Positions 7,411 through 13,756 of a stretch of 19,285 bases of DNA are shown in pieces (within the stretch, counting starts at the first letter, position 1; each line of letters starts with the position of its first letter). A program made the position numbers and the translations under genes. The notes under the pieces were generated by a model. It worked only from the letters and a program-made list of their open reading frames with translations. It had not been told where the DNA came from and ran no database searches. The DNA is from an uncultured Solobacterium sp. (GTDB taxonomy: Bacteria > Bacillota_I > Bacilli_A > Erysipelotrichales > Erysipelotrichaceae). Location: the NCBI GenBank assembly GCA_905235315.1, contig CAJOLG010000009.1, positions 1 through 19,285 on the forward strand, written 5' to 3'.

Positions 7411-8523
7411 TCACTCCGAACAAACGCCGGCTTCACTCATCCGTGCGTTGAACTCGGACACCGGCTTCCCGTTTCGCCTGTATACGCGGGTCACCCGCCC
7501 GGAAATCAATGAGATGATCTCATACGTGATCGTCTCAAGATCCTCTGCCATCTCCTCCAGGGAAATATGCGGCCCGAAGATCTCCGCAACACTCCCCTCT
7601 TCCATCCGGTACGGCAGACGGATCATGGTCTGATCCATACAGACACGGCCGACAATCGGCACGTATTCCCCGTTAATGTACACCTTCCGGCCCTGGTTCT
7701 TTCGGATCAGGCCGTCCGCATATCCGATCGGTATCGTAGCGATCCACTCCGGCTCCTCGGTACGGTAGGTTGCGCCGTATCCGATCGTTTCCCCGGCCGG
7801 GATCTGTTTTACCAGGAAGACCGTGGAATACAGGGATACCGCATGACGGAGCCCGCGGTATCCTTCGGAGAAGCCGTAGATCCCGATGCCGAACCGGCAG
7901 GCATTGGAGAGATCATCCCGAAAAAGGAGTGATGCCTCCGAATTATCACAATGGATCCAGCGGAACGGATGATCCGCCGCCTGTACCGCAGAGGCGAAGC
8001 GTTCATACTGCGCTGCGGTAAATGCCGGATCGGTATCCGCACAGGCAAAATGGGTAAAGATGCCCTCAACCTCGGCACCCGCTTCCTTCAGGCGGGAAAC
8101 CGCCTCCCGGATCTCCCGGTTCTCCCGGAAGCCGATCCGGTTCATCCCGGTATCGACTTTGATATGGACCAGAAGGCCGCGGCATCCCTGCCTCAGGGCA
8201 CGATCTGTCCAGGAGGCGGAATATGCCGGCACGGCAATCCGTTTCTGAATCAGCAGCGGGATGTCTTCCGCATCGGTGTGTCCGAGAATCAGAAGCGGAC
8301 CTTCATATCCCCTGGTTCGCAGGATCAGCGCCTCTTCCACCGAGGATACCGCCAGCATCTTTGCGCCGGCCGCCAGGGCACTTTCGGCGACCGCAAGATC
8401 GCCGGTTCCGTACCCGTCTGCCTTGACGACCGCAATGACGTCCTTGCCCGACTCCCGGGCCGCTGTCCGAATATTCTCTTCGATGGCGTCCAGATCCACT
8501 TCCATCCATGTTTTACGATGCAT
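7411..8523 (-). CDS. alr: Alanine racemase
   Basis: Alr interconverts L- and D-alanine, using PLP, for peptidoglycan synthesis. I start it at the ATG at 8523, giving 370 residues beginning MHRKTWMEVDLDAI. An AAGGAG site 11 nt upstream overlaps the last codons of the preceding gene, while the more distant in-frame ATG at 8553 would lie inside that gene. The PLP lysine is K34 in VVKADGYGTG and the second catalytic base is the GYG tyrosine, about Y249. The racemase C-terminal features GRVCMDQTMI and YEIISLISGRVTRVYRR are present. The PLP motif is unusual: many racemases have H where this one has T in AYGHG. It is the last gene before a terminator. Confidence 0.95.
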   Translation of the reverse strand: MHRKTWMEVDLDAIEENIRTAARESGKDVIAVVKADGYGTGDLAVAESALAAGAKMLAVSSVEEALILRTRGYEGPLLILGHTDAEDIPLLIQKRIAVPAYSASWTDRALRQGCRGLLVHIKVDTGMNRIGFRENREIREAVSRLKEAGAEVEGIFTHFACADTDPAFTAAQYERFASAVQAADHPFRWIHCDNSEASLLFRDDLSNACRFGIGIYGFSEGYRGLRHAVSLYSTVFLVKQIPAGETIGYGATYRTEEPEWIATIPIGYADGLIRKNQGRKVYINGEYVPIVGRVCMDQTMIRLPYRMEEGSVAEIFGPHISLEEMAEDLETITYEIISLISGRVTRVYRRNGKPVSEFNARMSEAGVCSE

Positions 8524-8528
8524 ACTGA

Positions 8529-9206
8529 CTAATACTCCTTGCCGTCGGCCCATTTGAGCAGCCGGATCCGCCGCTCCTCCAGCGGCGTGCGCTGCGGGGG
8601 CTCCCGGTCCTCAACCGGTATCATTATACTCCCATAGCAGTTGATCAGCCGCGTACCGCTGTCATGAATCATTTCACGCTGAAACTCCCCATATTCTTTA
8701 TGGACATGCCCATACAGCATCATCTTCGGTCTGCATTCCCGCAGAAGATCGTTGAACCCGTCAAACCCCCAGTGCGGCAGATCGTCCAAATCACCGAACC
8801 CTTCCGCCGGCGCATGGGTGACCAGGATATCAATTCCCCCGTAGGCCCGGATCCACCGGTGCAGGCGGCGGATGCGCTGTTCCATCTGTTTTTCCGTATA
8901 CATGTACGGTTTCCCGAGTCCTTTGTATTTGTAGGATCCGCCGAGCCCGGCAATCCGATACCCTTTGAATTCATAGATCCGGTCTTCAATACTGATACAG
9001 CCTTCCGGGGCGTGCTCATGGTAATGGGTGTCATGGTTTCCGTTGACATAAAGCAGCGGTTTGTTTACCACCGTCGTCAGAAACTCCAGATATTTCGCAG
9101 AGAGATCCCCGCATGAAATGATCAGATCCGTTCCTTCTGTCCGTCTTGGATTGTAATAATCATACAGATGCCTGACTTCGGTATCCGACAGCGCAAGAAT
9201 GTTCAT
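8529..9206 (-). CDS. Calcineurin-type metallophosphoesterase, cytosolic
   Basis: This 225-residue protein has the calcineurin-like two-metal phosphoesterase motifs: D8 in LALSDTE, GD (33-34), GNHD (56-59), H131 in VTHAPAEG, and GHVH (166-169). The usual first motif DxH reads D-T-E, so E10 replaces a metal-binding histidine. No signal peptide or membrane segment is seen, so it is probably cytosolic. Its substrate cannot be named; relatives cleave phosphodiesters or small phosphoesters. Its ATG overlaps the stop of the BMP-domain gene (ATGA) and alr follows after 5 nt, so all three are probably co-translated. I cannot assign a gene symbol. Confidence 0.85.
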   Translation of the reverse strand: MNILALSDTEVRHLYDYYNPRRTEGTDLIISCGDLSAKYLEFLTTVVNKPLLYVNGNHDTHYHEHAPEGCISIEDRIYEFKGYRIAGLGGSYKYKGLGKPYMYTEKQMEQRIRRLHRWIRAYGGIDILVTHAPAEGFGDLDDLPHWGFDGFNDLLRECRPKMMLYGHVHKEYGEFQREMIHDSGTRLINCYGSIMIPVEDREPPQRTPLEERRIRLLKWADGKEY

Positions 9207-11182
9207 CCTTCCACCTTCGCCGCTTTCTTCATATCATCCGTAACACCGCTGACCTCAACGATATTCTGCGCAAGGCCGGTCAGCGATTCTTTGCCCGGAA
9301 GCGAGCCGATAACGTTGTCGTTCAGCCAGTCCATCCGGATGATCTCGTCATCGCTGAGAACCTTTGCGTCCTTATCCTGGATCAGGCCGTCCTGACTGCG
9401 GATCTCTCCCGCAAACGGTTCGATCGTTCCGTTTTTGAGCCCCTTTTTCAGGATGCCGAGAAGCTTGCGGGAATAATAGGAAACCCGGTCTGAAACCGAA
9501 ATATCGATGACGCCGGCGGAAATGCCGTACCAGTAGTTGATCGCCTGGTTGGCCCGCGCGGAAGGATCATCATCATAGGTTCCCTTCATAATGGAATCGA
9601 TGAGCAGTTCAAAATACTTCCCCCAGTGGAACAGCGGGGACGCAAGATTGACCACTTCTTCGGTGTCATCCCAGACAAAGACGCCCTGTTCCGTAAAGTT
9701 GTCCTCAAACGAGGCGTAATCCGGCCCGGACACGACCCGGATTCCCTGTTCACGGAATTTCGCACGCCAGTCGTTGTCTTTTACCGTTGACCATTCCAGA
9801 TAGATCTTCACATCCGGATCAATGATCGCCGCCCCGCAGGCAAAGGCATTGATATTGGCAATATCTCCATAGATGGGGTTGTCCGCAAGATAGCCGATCT
9901 TATGATCGTGCGTCTGTGCCGCCGCAAGTGCCCCCATCAGGAACTTCGCTTCATACATGCGGGTATAATACGTCCGGACTGCTTTGTGGGACAGATTCAG
10001 GGACATGTTCAGGAAGCGGATCTTATCGTAGTGGATCGCTGCCCGCAGGGTGCGGGGCATCATTTCCGGCGAAGTAGTGAAGATCACATGGGCTCCGTTT
10101 TCCGCAGCCGAAGTGATCGCATCCTTGATGGAGGTATCATCGACGCAGTTGAAATACGCTTCCGTGTTCACCACGCCTTCAAAGCGGTGGTTCAGATAGA
10201 TCCGGCCCACTTCCTGATCGCCGACCCAGGAAGAGGTCTCCTGCGCCCCGTTGTAAAGGAATGCGGCCTTCAGCGGATTGTGCTCAGTGTAGGTAACCGG
10301 CGCATTGAAGAAATTCGCAAAGAACCCCCGGTTGGATTCCGCCCGTTCATCCGGTGTTTTCTCAAATGCGATGTTGTCTTCATTGGCCTGGGAATAAAAC
10401 TCTTCCGTCAGCCGGACGATCCGGCTTTCGATCACCGGCCGGGTCTGATCAAACAGGCTCTGCATACTGTAGACGGAAAGATAGACCAGCAGCGCATCCC
10501 CCATCGTGAGTCCGTCGATTCCTTTGGGGAATTTCGCATCAAACACCCGCTTGAACCGGTAATAGCCCGCTTCTGCCATCCGGACCGTTTCCTCGGGCCA
10601 GGGCTCGGTTTCCGAAAGGCCGAGCAGATTGATGAATTTCCGGTATCCGCCCGGACGGGAAAAATCCACGACATAGACCGGGCATACTTTATAGAAGTCG
10701 AGAAACTCATAGTACAGCTGCACATCCCGGTCATCGGTCTTCTCCGGCATGATGCGGATCACTTCCGCATCCACCGAAGGCATCTTCAGTGCCTTCAGCA
10801 CCGATACGCGCTTGTTGCCTTCCTGCACGTAGAACTTCTTCATGTATTCGTAGCACTTGATCGGGTCGCTGATTCCGACATCCATCTGATATCCGTACAC
10901 AGCAGTCCACTTGGCGGCGAACTCCGTACCGGATTCCAGAATCGGCATAAAGTTGCAGGCGAAAGAATACTGGCGCCCTTTCGTCCGGGTGCCGACCACC
11001 ATATCGAGCGGAATTTCCCGGATGCCAAGACTGCGCTGCGCAAGGGCATTCACCTGCGGCCCCAGGATTTCATCCAGCGCCGGAAGATACGGATACGCAC
11101 CTTCTGCCTGTGCCTGCCGCACAGCTCGCAGTCCTTCTTTCCGGCATTCCTGATATTCACTCATATAACTGGCTGCACACAT
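9203..11182 (-). CDS. BMP/Med-domain protein with ParB-like N-terminal domain, no signal peptide
   Basis: The 659-residue protein has two visible parts. Residues about 57-143 resemble a ParB/sulfiredoxin-like fold: IPLDMVV, then GISDPIKCYEYM, then FYVQEGNKRVSVLKAL, where EGNKR takes the place of the ParB GHRR box. Residues about 303-600 resemble the BMP (Med/TmpC-like) nucleoside-binding periplasmic fold, with AAFLYNG, HVIFTTSPEM, KIGYLADNPIYGDIANINAFACGA and VFVWDDTEE. There is no signal peptide, lipobox cysteine or ABC transporter neighbour, so it is probably a cytosolic ligand-binding protein. Annotation pipelines would likely call it a BMP-family ABC substrate-binding protein. Start at 11182 is supported by AGAGGA 8 nt upstream. 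Its biological role is unknown. Confidence 0.8.
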   Translation of the reverse strand: MCAASYMSEYQECRKEGLRAVRQAQAEGAYPYLPALDEILGPQVNALAQRSLGIREIPLDMVVGTRTKGRQYSFACNFMPILESGTEFAAKWTAVYGYQMDVGISDPIKCYEYMKKFYVQEGNKRVSVLKALKMPSVDAEVIRIMPEKTDDRDVQLYYEFLDFYKVCPVYVVDFSRPGGYRKFINLLGLSETEPWPEETVRMAEAGYYRFKRVFDAKFPKGIDGLTMGDALLVYLSVYSMQSLFDQTRPVIESRIVRLTEEFYSQANEDNIAFEKTPDERAESNRGFFANFFNAPVTYTEHNPLKAAFLYNGAQETSSWVGDQEVGRIYLNHRFEGVVNTEAYFNCVDDTSIKDAITSAAENGAHVIFTTSPEMMPRTLRAAIHYDKIRFLNMSLNLSHKAVRTYYTRMYEAKFLMGALAAAQTHDHKIGYLADNPIYGDIANINAFACGAAIIDPDVKIYLEWSTVKDNDWRAKFREQGIRVVSGPDYASFEDNFTEQGVFVWDDTEEVVNLASPLFHWGKYFELLIDSIMKGTYDDDPSARANQAINYWYGISAGVIDISVSDRVSYYSRKLLGILKKGLKNGTIEPFAGEIRSQDGLIQDKDAKVLSDDEIIRMDWLNDNVIGSLPGKESLTGLAQNIVEVSGVTDDMKKAAKVEG

Positions 11183-11212
11183 TATCGGTATCCTCTTTTT
11201 CGTGTTTTTCTT

Positions 11213-11221
11213 ATTATCTCA
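11213..11221 (-). promoter_or_regulatory. Candidate extended -10 for the BMP-phosphoesterase-alr operon
   Basis: TGAGATAAT on the minus strand fits an extended -10 (TG, one base, GATAAT). It lies just after the tRNA-cluster terminator and about 30 nt before the BMP gene start. No good -35 is present; the T-tract of the terminator occupies that position. Confidence 0.5.
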
Positions 11222-11231
11222 TGCTTTTGAC

Positions 11232-11257
11232 ACAAAAAGAAAACGGCATTTCTGCCG
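11232..11257 (-). terminator. Intrinsic terminator after the tRNA cluster
   Basis: On the minus strand, CGGCA and TGCCG form a 5-bp stem with a GAAA loop (11244-11257), followed by TTTTCTTTTT. It starts 12 nt after the end of the Gly tRNA, so it closes the tRNA transcript. The stem is short but GC-rich. Confidence 0.75.
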
Positions 11258-11268
11258 CTTGTTTTTGA

Positions 11269-11342
11269 TGGAGCAGATGAGGGGAATCGGACCCCCGTAT
11301 GCAGCTTGGAAGGCTGCCGTTCTACCATTGAACTACATCTGC
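11269..11342 (-). tRNA. tRNA-Gly (anticodon TCC)
   Basis: The acceptor arms GCAGATG and CATCTGC pair perfectly, with discriminator T and an encoded CCA end. The anticodon loop CTTCCAA gives TCC, which reads GGA and other GGN glycine codons. The D-arm and T-arm (GGTCCGATTCC) are normal. It is the last tRNA of the cluster. Confidence 0.97.
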
Positions 11343-11347
11343 ATTCG

Positions 11348-11420
11348 TGACTCGGAAGAGACTCGAACTCTCGACCCACTGATTAAAAGTCAGTTGCTCT
11401 ACCACCTGAGCTACCGAGTC
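11348..11420 (-). tRNA. tRNA-Lys (anticodon TTT), CCA not encoded
   Basis: The acceptor arms GACTCGG and CCGAGTC pair fully. The anticodon loop CTTTTAA gives TTT, reading AAA and AAG. The discriminator A is followed by CGA, so CCA must be added by nucleotidyltransferase. The other four tRNAs in the cluster have CCA in the DNA. Confidence 0.96.
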
Positions 11421-11452
11421 ATCCGTGACAAGGCGCCGTAGCCAATATTTAA

Positions 11453-11469
11453 GCATCGGATTCCGATGC
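11453..11469. repeat. Hairpin in the Tyr-Lys tRNA spacer
   Basis: gcatcgg and ccgatgc form a perfect 7-bp stem around a 3-nt loop. It sits in the 61-nt spacer between the Tyr and Lys tRNAs, which is the longest in the cluster; the others are 1 to 8 nt. On the minus strand it is followed by TTAAATATT, too poor in T for a normal terminator. It may be a processing element or a weak stop. Confidence 0.5.
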
Positions 11470-11481
11470 GGATCTGTAAGA

Positions 11482-11566
11482 TGGTGGAGACGGGTGGTTT
11501 CGAACCACCGAACCCGGAGGGAGCAGATTTACAGTCTGCCGCGTTTAGCCACTTCGCTACGTCTCC
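11482..11566 (-). tRNA. tRNA-Tyr (anticodon GTA)
   Basis: This is an 85-nt class II tRNA with a long variable arm (CTCCCTCCGGG region). The acceptor arms GGAGACG and CGTCTCC pair, with discriminator A and an encoded CCA. The anticodon loop CTGTAAA gives GTA, reading tyrosine codons TAC and TAT. The T-loop is TTCGAAA. Confidence 0.97.
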
Positions 11567-11574
11567 ACATGAAC

Positions 11575-11650
11575 TGGTGCCGACTATAGGAATCGAACCT
11601 ACAACCTATTGATTACAAATCAATTGCTCTGCCAATTGAGCTAAGTCGGC
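11575..11650 (-). tRNA. tRNA-Thr (anticodon TGT)
   Basis: This 76-nt tRNA has acceptor arms GCCGACT and AGTCGGC, discriminator A and encoded CCA. The anticodon loop TTTGTAA gives TGT, reading threonine ACA and other ACN codons. It starts 1 nt after the CCA of the Val tRNA. Confidence 0.97.
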
Positions 11651-11651
11651 A

Positions 11652-11727
11652 TGGTGGAGGTTAACGGGCTCGAACCGCTGACCCTCTGCTTGTAAGGCAG
11701 ATGCTCTCCCAACTGAGCTAAACCTCC
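11652..11727 (-). tRNA. tRNA-Val (anticodon TAC)
   Basis: This 76-nt tRNA has acceptor arms GGAGGTT and AACCTCC, discriminator A and encoded CCA. The anticodon loop CTTACAA gives TAC, reading valine GTA and other GTN codons. It is the first tRNA of the operon; a short inverted repeat (AGCGC/GCGCT) lies between it and the promoter. Confidence 0.97.
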
Positions 11728-11755
11728 ACAAGCGCCCATTACAGAGCGCTAAATT

Positions 11756-11784
11756 AATATAGCATAGGGGGTTTTTTGAGTCAA
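11756..11784 (-). promoter_or_regulatory. Strong promoter of the tRNA operon
   Basis: TTGACT (11779-11784) and TATATT (11756-11761) are separated by exactly 17 bp, and a TGC before the -10 adds an extended element. The transcript would start about 20 nt before the mature 5' end of tRNA-Val. The promoter lies 17 bp after the stop codon of the upstream phosphoesterase gene, with no terminator between them. Confidence 0.85.
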
Positions 11785-11800
11785 TCGAAATTTTCGTAAA

Positions 11801-12622
11801 TTACCGATCCGTTTTCACCGGTTCCGGCACCAGATTGAGAATCACGATTTCCGGGTTGTTGTACAGACGGGGAATGCCGTGATAATGGCGCACCAGGCCC
11901 CGGCTTATCAGCATCTTTCCCCTTCCCAGGTCATGAATCCCGCGTACATATTTCGGAAACAGACCCTGGCTCGGCGCCGCAAGCGGAATGTCAAGAATGG
12001 GGATACACCACTGCCCGCCATGGGCATGCCCGCATACCGTAAGATCGCAGTCCACGTCCTTGTACAGTTCCTGCCAGTTCGGTTTGTGCGACAGCAGGAT
12101 GCGGTAATGATCCGTGTGAAACAGAGAGCTGATCTCCTGCGGCGAAATGTGCTTCATCTCCTGCCTGCAGGATATCCCTGCGATCTCAAGCACGGTATCC
12201 CCGACCGTAATCGTTTCACTCTTCTCATCCAGCACCTTCACGCCGCAGTCCCGGAACCGCTGTTTCAGCTGGGAAAGATCCCAGCGGAATTCTTCGTGAT
12301 TGCCGGTGGAATAATACATCGGGATCCCGCTCAGCTGCTTCAGAAACAGAAACGTGCGCTCCTGATGGTTGTGTTCTTCCGCCATATCGCCCGGCATCAG
12401 GATCAGGTCCGGTGCCAGTCCCCTCACCCGCTGTCCGAGTTTCACGGTGCCCTTTTCACTGCGGTCATTATGAAAATCCGCAAGGATCACGATGCGTACC
12501 GGGGAAGTGATCTTTCCGGAAGACAGCGTATATGTTGTGATCTCTGTCCGGTACGGAAGTCCGGCAGCGGTCACTGCGGCGATCGCTCCGGCTGCCGCAA
12601 GCAGAAATCTGTGGTCGGTCAT
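11801..12622 (-). CDS. Membrane-anchored metallophosphoesterase, YkuE/YaeI-like
   Basis: The 273-residue protein starts with a hydrophobic segment (residues about 5-22, FLLAAAGAIAAVTAAG), best read as a signal anchor or signal peptide, so the catalytic part is probably outside the membrane. The calcineurin-type motifs follow: DFH (49-51), GD (78-79), GNHE (107-110), SHKP with H179, and GHAHGGQ with H199 and H201. This GHAHGGQ ending is typical of the YkuE/YaeI group, some of which act on lipid phosphates; the substrate here is not known. No Shine-Dalgarno precedes the ATG, while an extended -10 ends 6 nt before it (see findings). It lies between the glucokinase terminator and the tRNA operon. 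Confidence 0.85.
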   Translation of the reverse strand: MTDHRFLLAAAGAIAAVTAAGLPYRTEITTYTLSSGKITSPVRIVILADFHNDRSEKGTVKLGQRVRGLAPDLILMPGDMAEEHNHQERTFLFLKQLSGIPMYYSTGNHEEFRWDLSQLKQRFRDCGVKVLDEKSETITVGDTVLEIAGISCRQEMKHISPQEISSLFHTDHYRILLSHKPNWQELYKDVDCDLTVCGHAHGGQWCIPILDIPLAAPSQGLFPKYVRGIHDLGRGKMLISRGLVRHYHGIPRLYNNPEIVILNLVPEPVKTDR

Positions 12623-12628
12623 ACCGCT

Positions 12629-12637
12629 ATTTTAACA
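12629..12637 (-). promoter_or_regulatory. Extended -10 abutting the YkuE-like gene
   Basis: TGTTAAAAT on the minus strand is an extended -10 (TG, one base, TAAAAT). The start codon begins 6 nt further on. RNA would therefore start at or within one or two nt of the ATG. The -35 position falls in the T-tract of the glucokinase terminator and is not a good match. Confidence 0.45.
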
Positions 12638-12650
12638 ATGTGCAGACATG

Positions 12651-12676
12651 AAAAAAAGACCTGCCGAAGCAGATCT
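12651..12676 (-). terminator. Intrinsic terminator after glucokinase
   Basis: On the minus strand AGATCTGC and GCAGGTCT pair over 8 bp (one G-T pair) around a TTCG tetraloop (12657-12676). A run of seven T follows. The stop codon of glcK is 24 nt upstream. Confidence 0.93.
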
Positions 12677-12699
12677 TGGTTCCGATAAAACAGGAGTGC

Positions 12700-13647
12700 T
12701 CAGTCCAGAACAAGACGTGCCGCACCGTAGATACCGGCATCGTTGCCGAGGGTTGCGAGTACGATATCCGGCCGGTTGTTCGACAGCGGAGTATGCTGGT
12801 TGAAGTACACCTTGAGCAGGTTGATGAGGTATGCGCCGGCACGCGAAACGCCGCCGCCGATGACAAAGACTTCCGGATCGACCACATACGCCACCAGCGC
12901 AAGTCCCCTTCCGAGGTATTCCATACTGGTTTCGAGTGATCTCAGCGCAAGCTTGTCGCCGGCTTTTGCGCAGTCGCAGACGATACGGCAGGACAGCTCA
13001 TCACCGTATTCCCGCATCGCGGAAGGTTCATCGCTTGACGCAAGAACCCGCTTTGCCTCATTGACGATACCGGTTGCGCTGGCAGCCTGTTCCACACAGC
13101 CGCGGCCGCCGCAGTTGCAGTATTCGGTTTCATCATCCCGTACATGCATGTGGCCGATCTCACCGCCGAGACCATGCGCACCGGCAACGATCTTTCCGTC
13201 CACGATGATTCCGCCGCCGACTCCGGTACCCAGGGTAACCGCAACGATGGAACTGTGTCCGCGGCCGCCGCCGACCCACATTTCACCGAGCGCTGCGACA
13301 TTGGCATCATTGCCGACCTTGCATACAACATCGCCGCCCATCAGCTCTGTCATCTCCTTTGCGGGCCAGACATCCTTCCAGCCGAGGTTGACACAGACGC
13401 TGACATGGCCGTCCGGCTCTACCGGGCCCGGGACACCGAGTCCGATGCCGCGCAGATTCTGGTTGGTAAGCCCATGGGCTTCCATCCGGTTCTTCAGTTC
13501 GGAAGCCACATCGGAAAGAATGAACTTTCCGGCATCCACCTTGCGGGTAGGAACCTCCCACTTTTCAAGCAGTTCGCCGTTCAGTTTGAAGAGACCGCAT
13601 TTGACAGTCGTGCCGCCGATGTCAATGCCTACACAATAATCACTCAT
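12700..13647 (-). CDS. glcK: ROK-family glucokinase
   Basis: This kinase phosphorylates glucose, or a close relative, with ATP to feed glycolysis. I start it at 13647, giving 315 residues and the family N-terminus MSDYCVGIDIGGTTVKCGLF; the longer in-frame start at 13722 would cover the promoter. The phosphate loops are DIGGTT (9-14) and LGTGVGGG (139-146). The catalytic base is D114 in GNDANVAALGE. The ROK zinc site is H166 (GGEIGHMHV) with C177, C179 and C184 in the CNCGGRGCVEQ motif. A GGAGGA site lies 11 nt upstream. Substrate specificity for glucose is inferred from similarity to GlcK; an N-acetylmannosamine or fructose kinase cannot be excluded. Confidence 0.88.
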   Translation of the reverse strand: MSDYCVGIDIGGTTVKCGLFKLNGELLEKWEVPTRKVDAGKFILSDVASELKNRMEAHGLTNQNLRGIGLGVPGPVEPDGHVSVCVNLGWKDVWPAKEMTELMGGDVVCKVGNDANVAALGEMWVGGGRGHSSIVAVTLGTGVGGGIIVDGKIVAGAHGLGGEIGHMHVRDDETEYCNCGGRGCVEQAASATGIVNEAKRVLASSDEPSAMREYGDELSCRIVCDCAKAGDKLALRSLETSMEYLGRGLALVAYVVDPEVFVIGGGVSRAGAYLINLLKVYFNQHTPLSNNRPDIVLATLGNDAGIYGAARLVLD

Positions 13648-13692
13648 ACGTTTTATTATCCTCCGTGTATTGTTTGTAAAACCTTCTAGTTC

Positions 13693-13722
13693 ATTATAAT
13701 TAGCCGTCTGCAGTTTCATCAA
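13693..13722 (-). promoter_or_regulatory. Promoter of glcK
   Basis: On the minus strand TTGATG (13717-13722) and TATAAT (13693-13698) are 18 bp apart. The RNA would start near 13686, leaving a leader of about 40 nt before the glcK ATG. The -35 overlaps the region where a -35 for the divergent glycosyltransferase promoter would fall, so the two promoters may compete. Confidence 0.75.
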
Positions 13723-13740
13723 GCACGGAATCCGGTGAGA

Positions 13741-13749
13741 TGGTATAAT
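13741..13749 (+). promoter_or_regulatory. Extended -10 abutting the glycosyltransferase gene
   Basis: TGGTATAAT is a consensus TATAAT with an extended TG. The start codon ATG follows after 7 nt (TCATCGT), so RNA polymerase would start at about the A of the ATG. No recognisable -35 and no Shine-Dalgarno are present. Confidence 0.65.
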
Positions 13750-13756
13750 TCATCGT

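Noticed and set aside
11786..11796. Terminator between the YkuE-like gene and the tRNA promoter (cgaaa/tttcg)
   Set aside because: The arms are only 5 bp with a 1-nt loop, and there is no T-tract on the minus strand.
13648..13722. 25-residue N-terminal extension of glucokinase
   Set aside because: The extension covers the TATAAT promoter and the Shine-Dalgarno GGAGGA. ROK kinases normally start directly before the DIGGT motif, as with the ATG at 13647.
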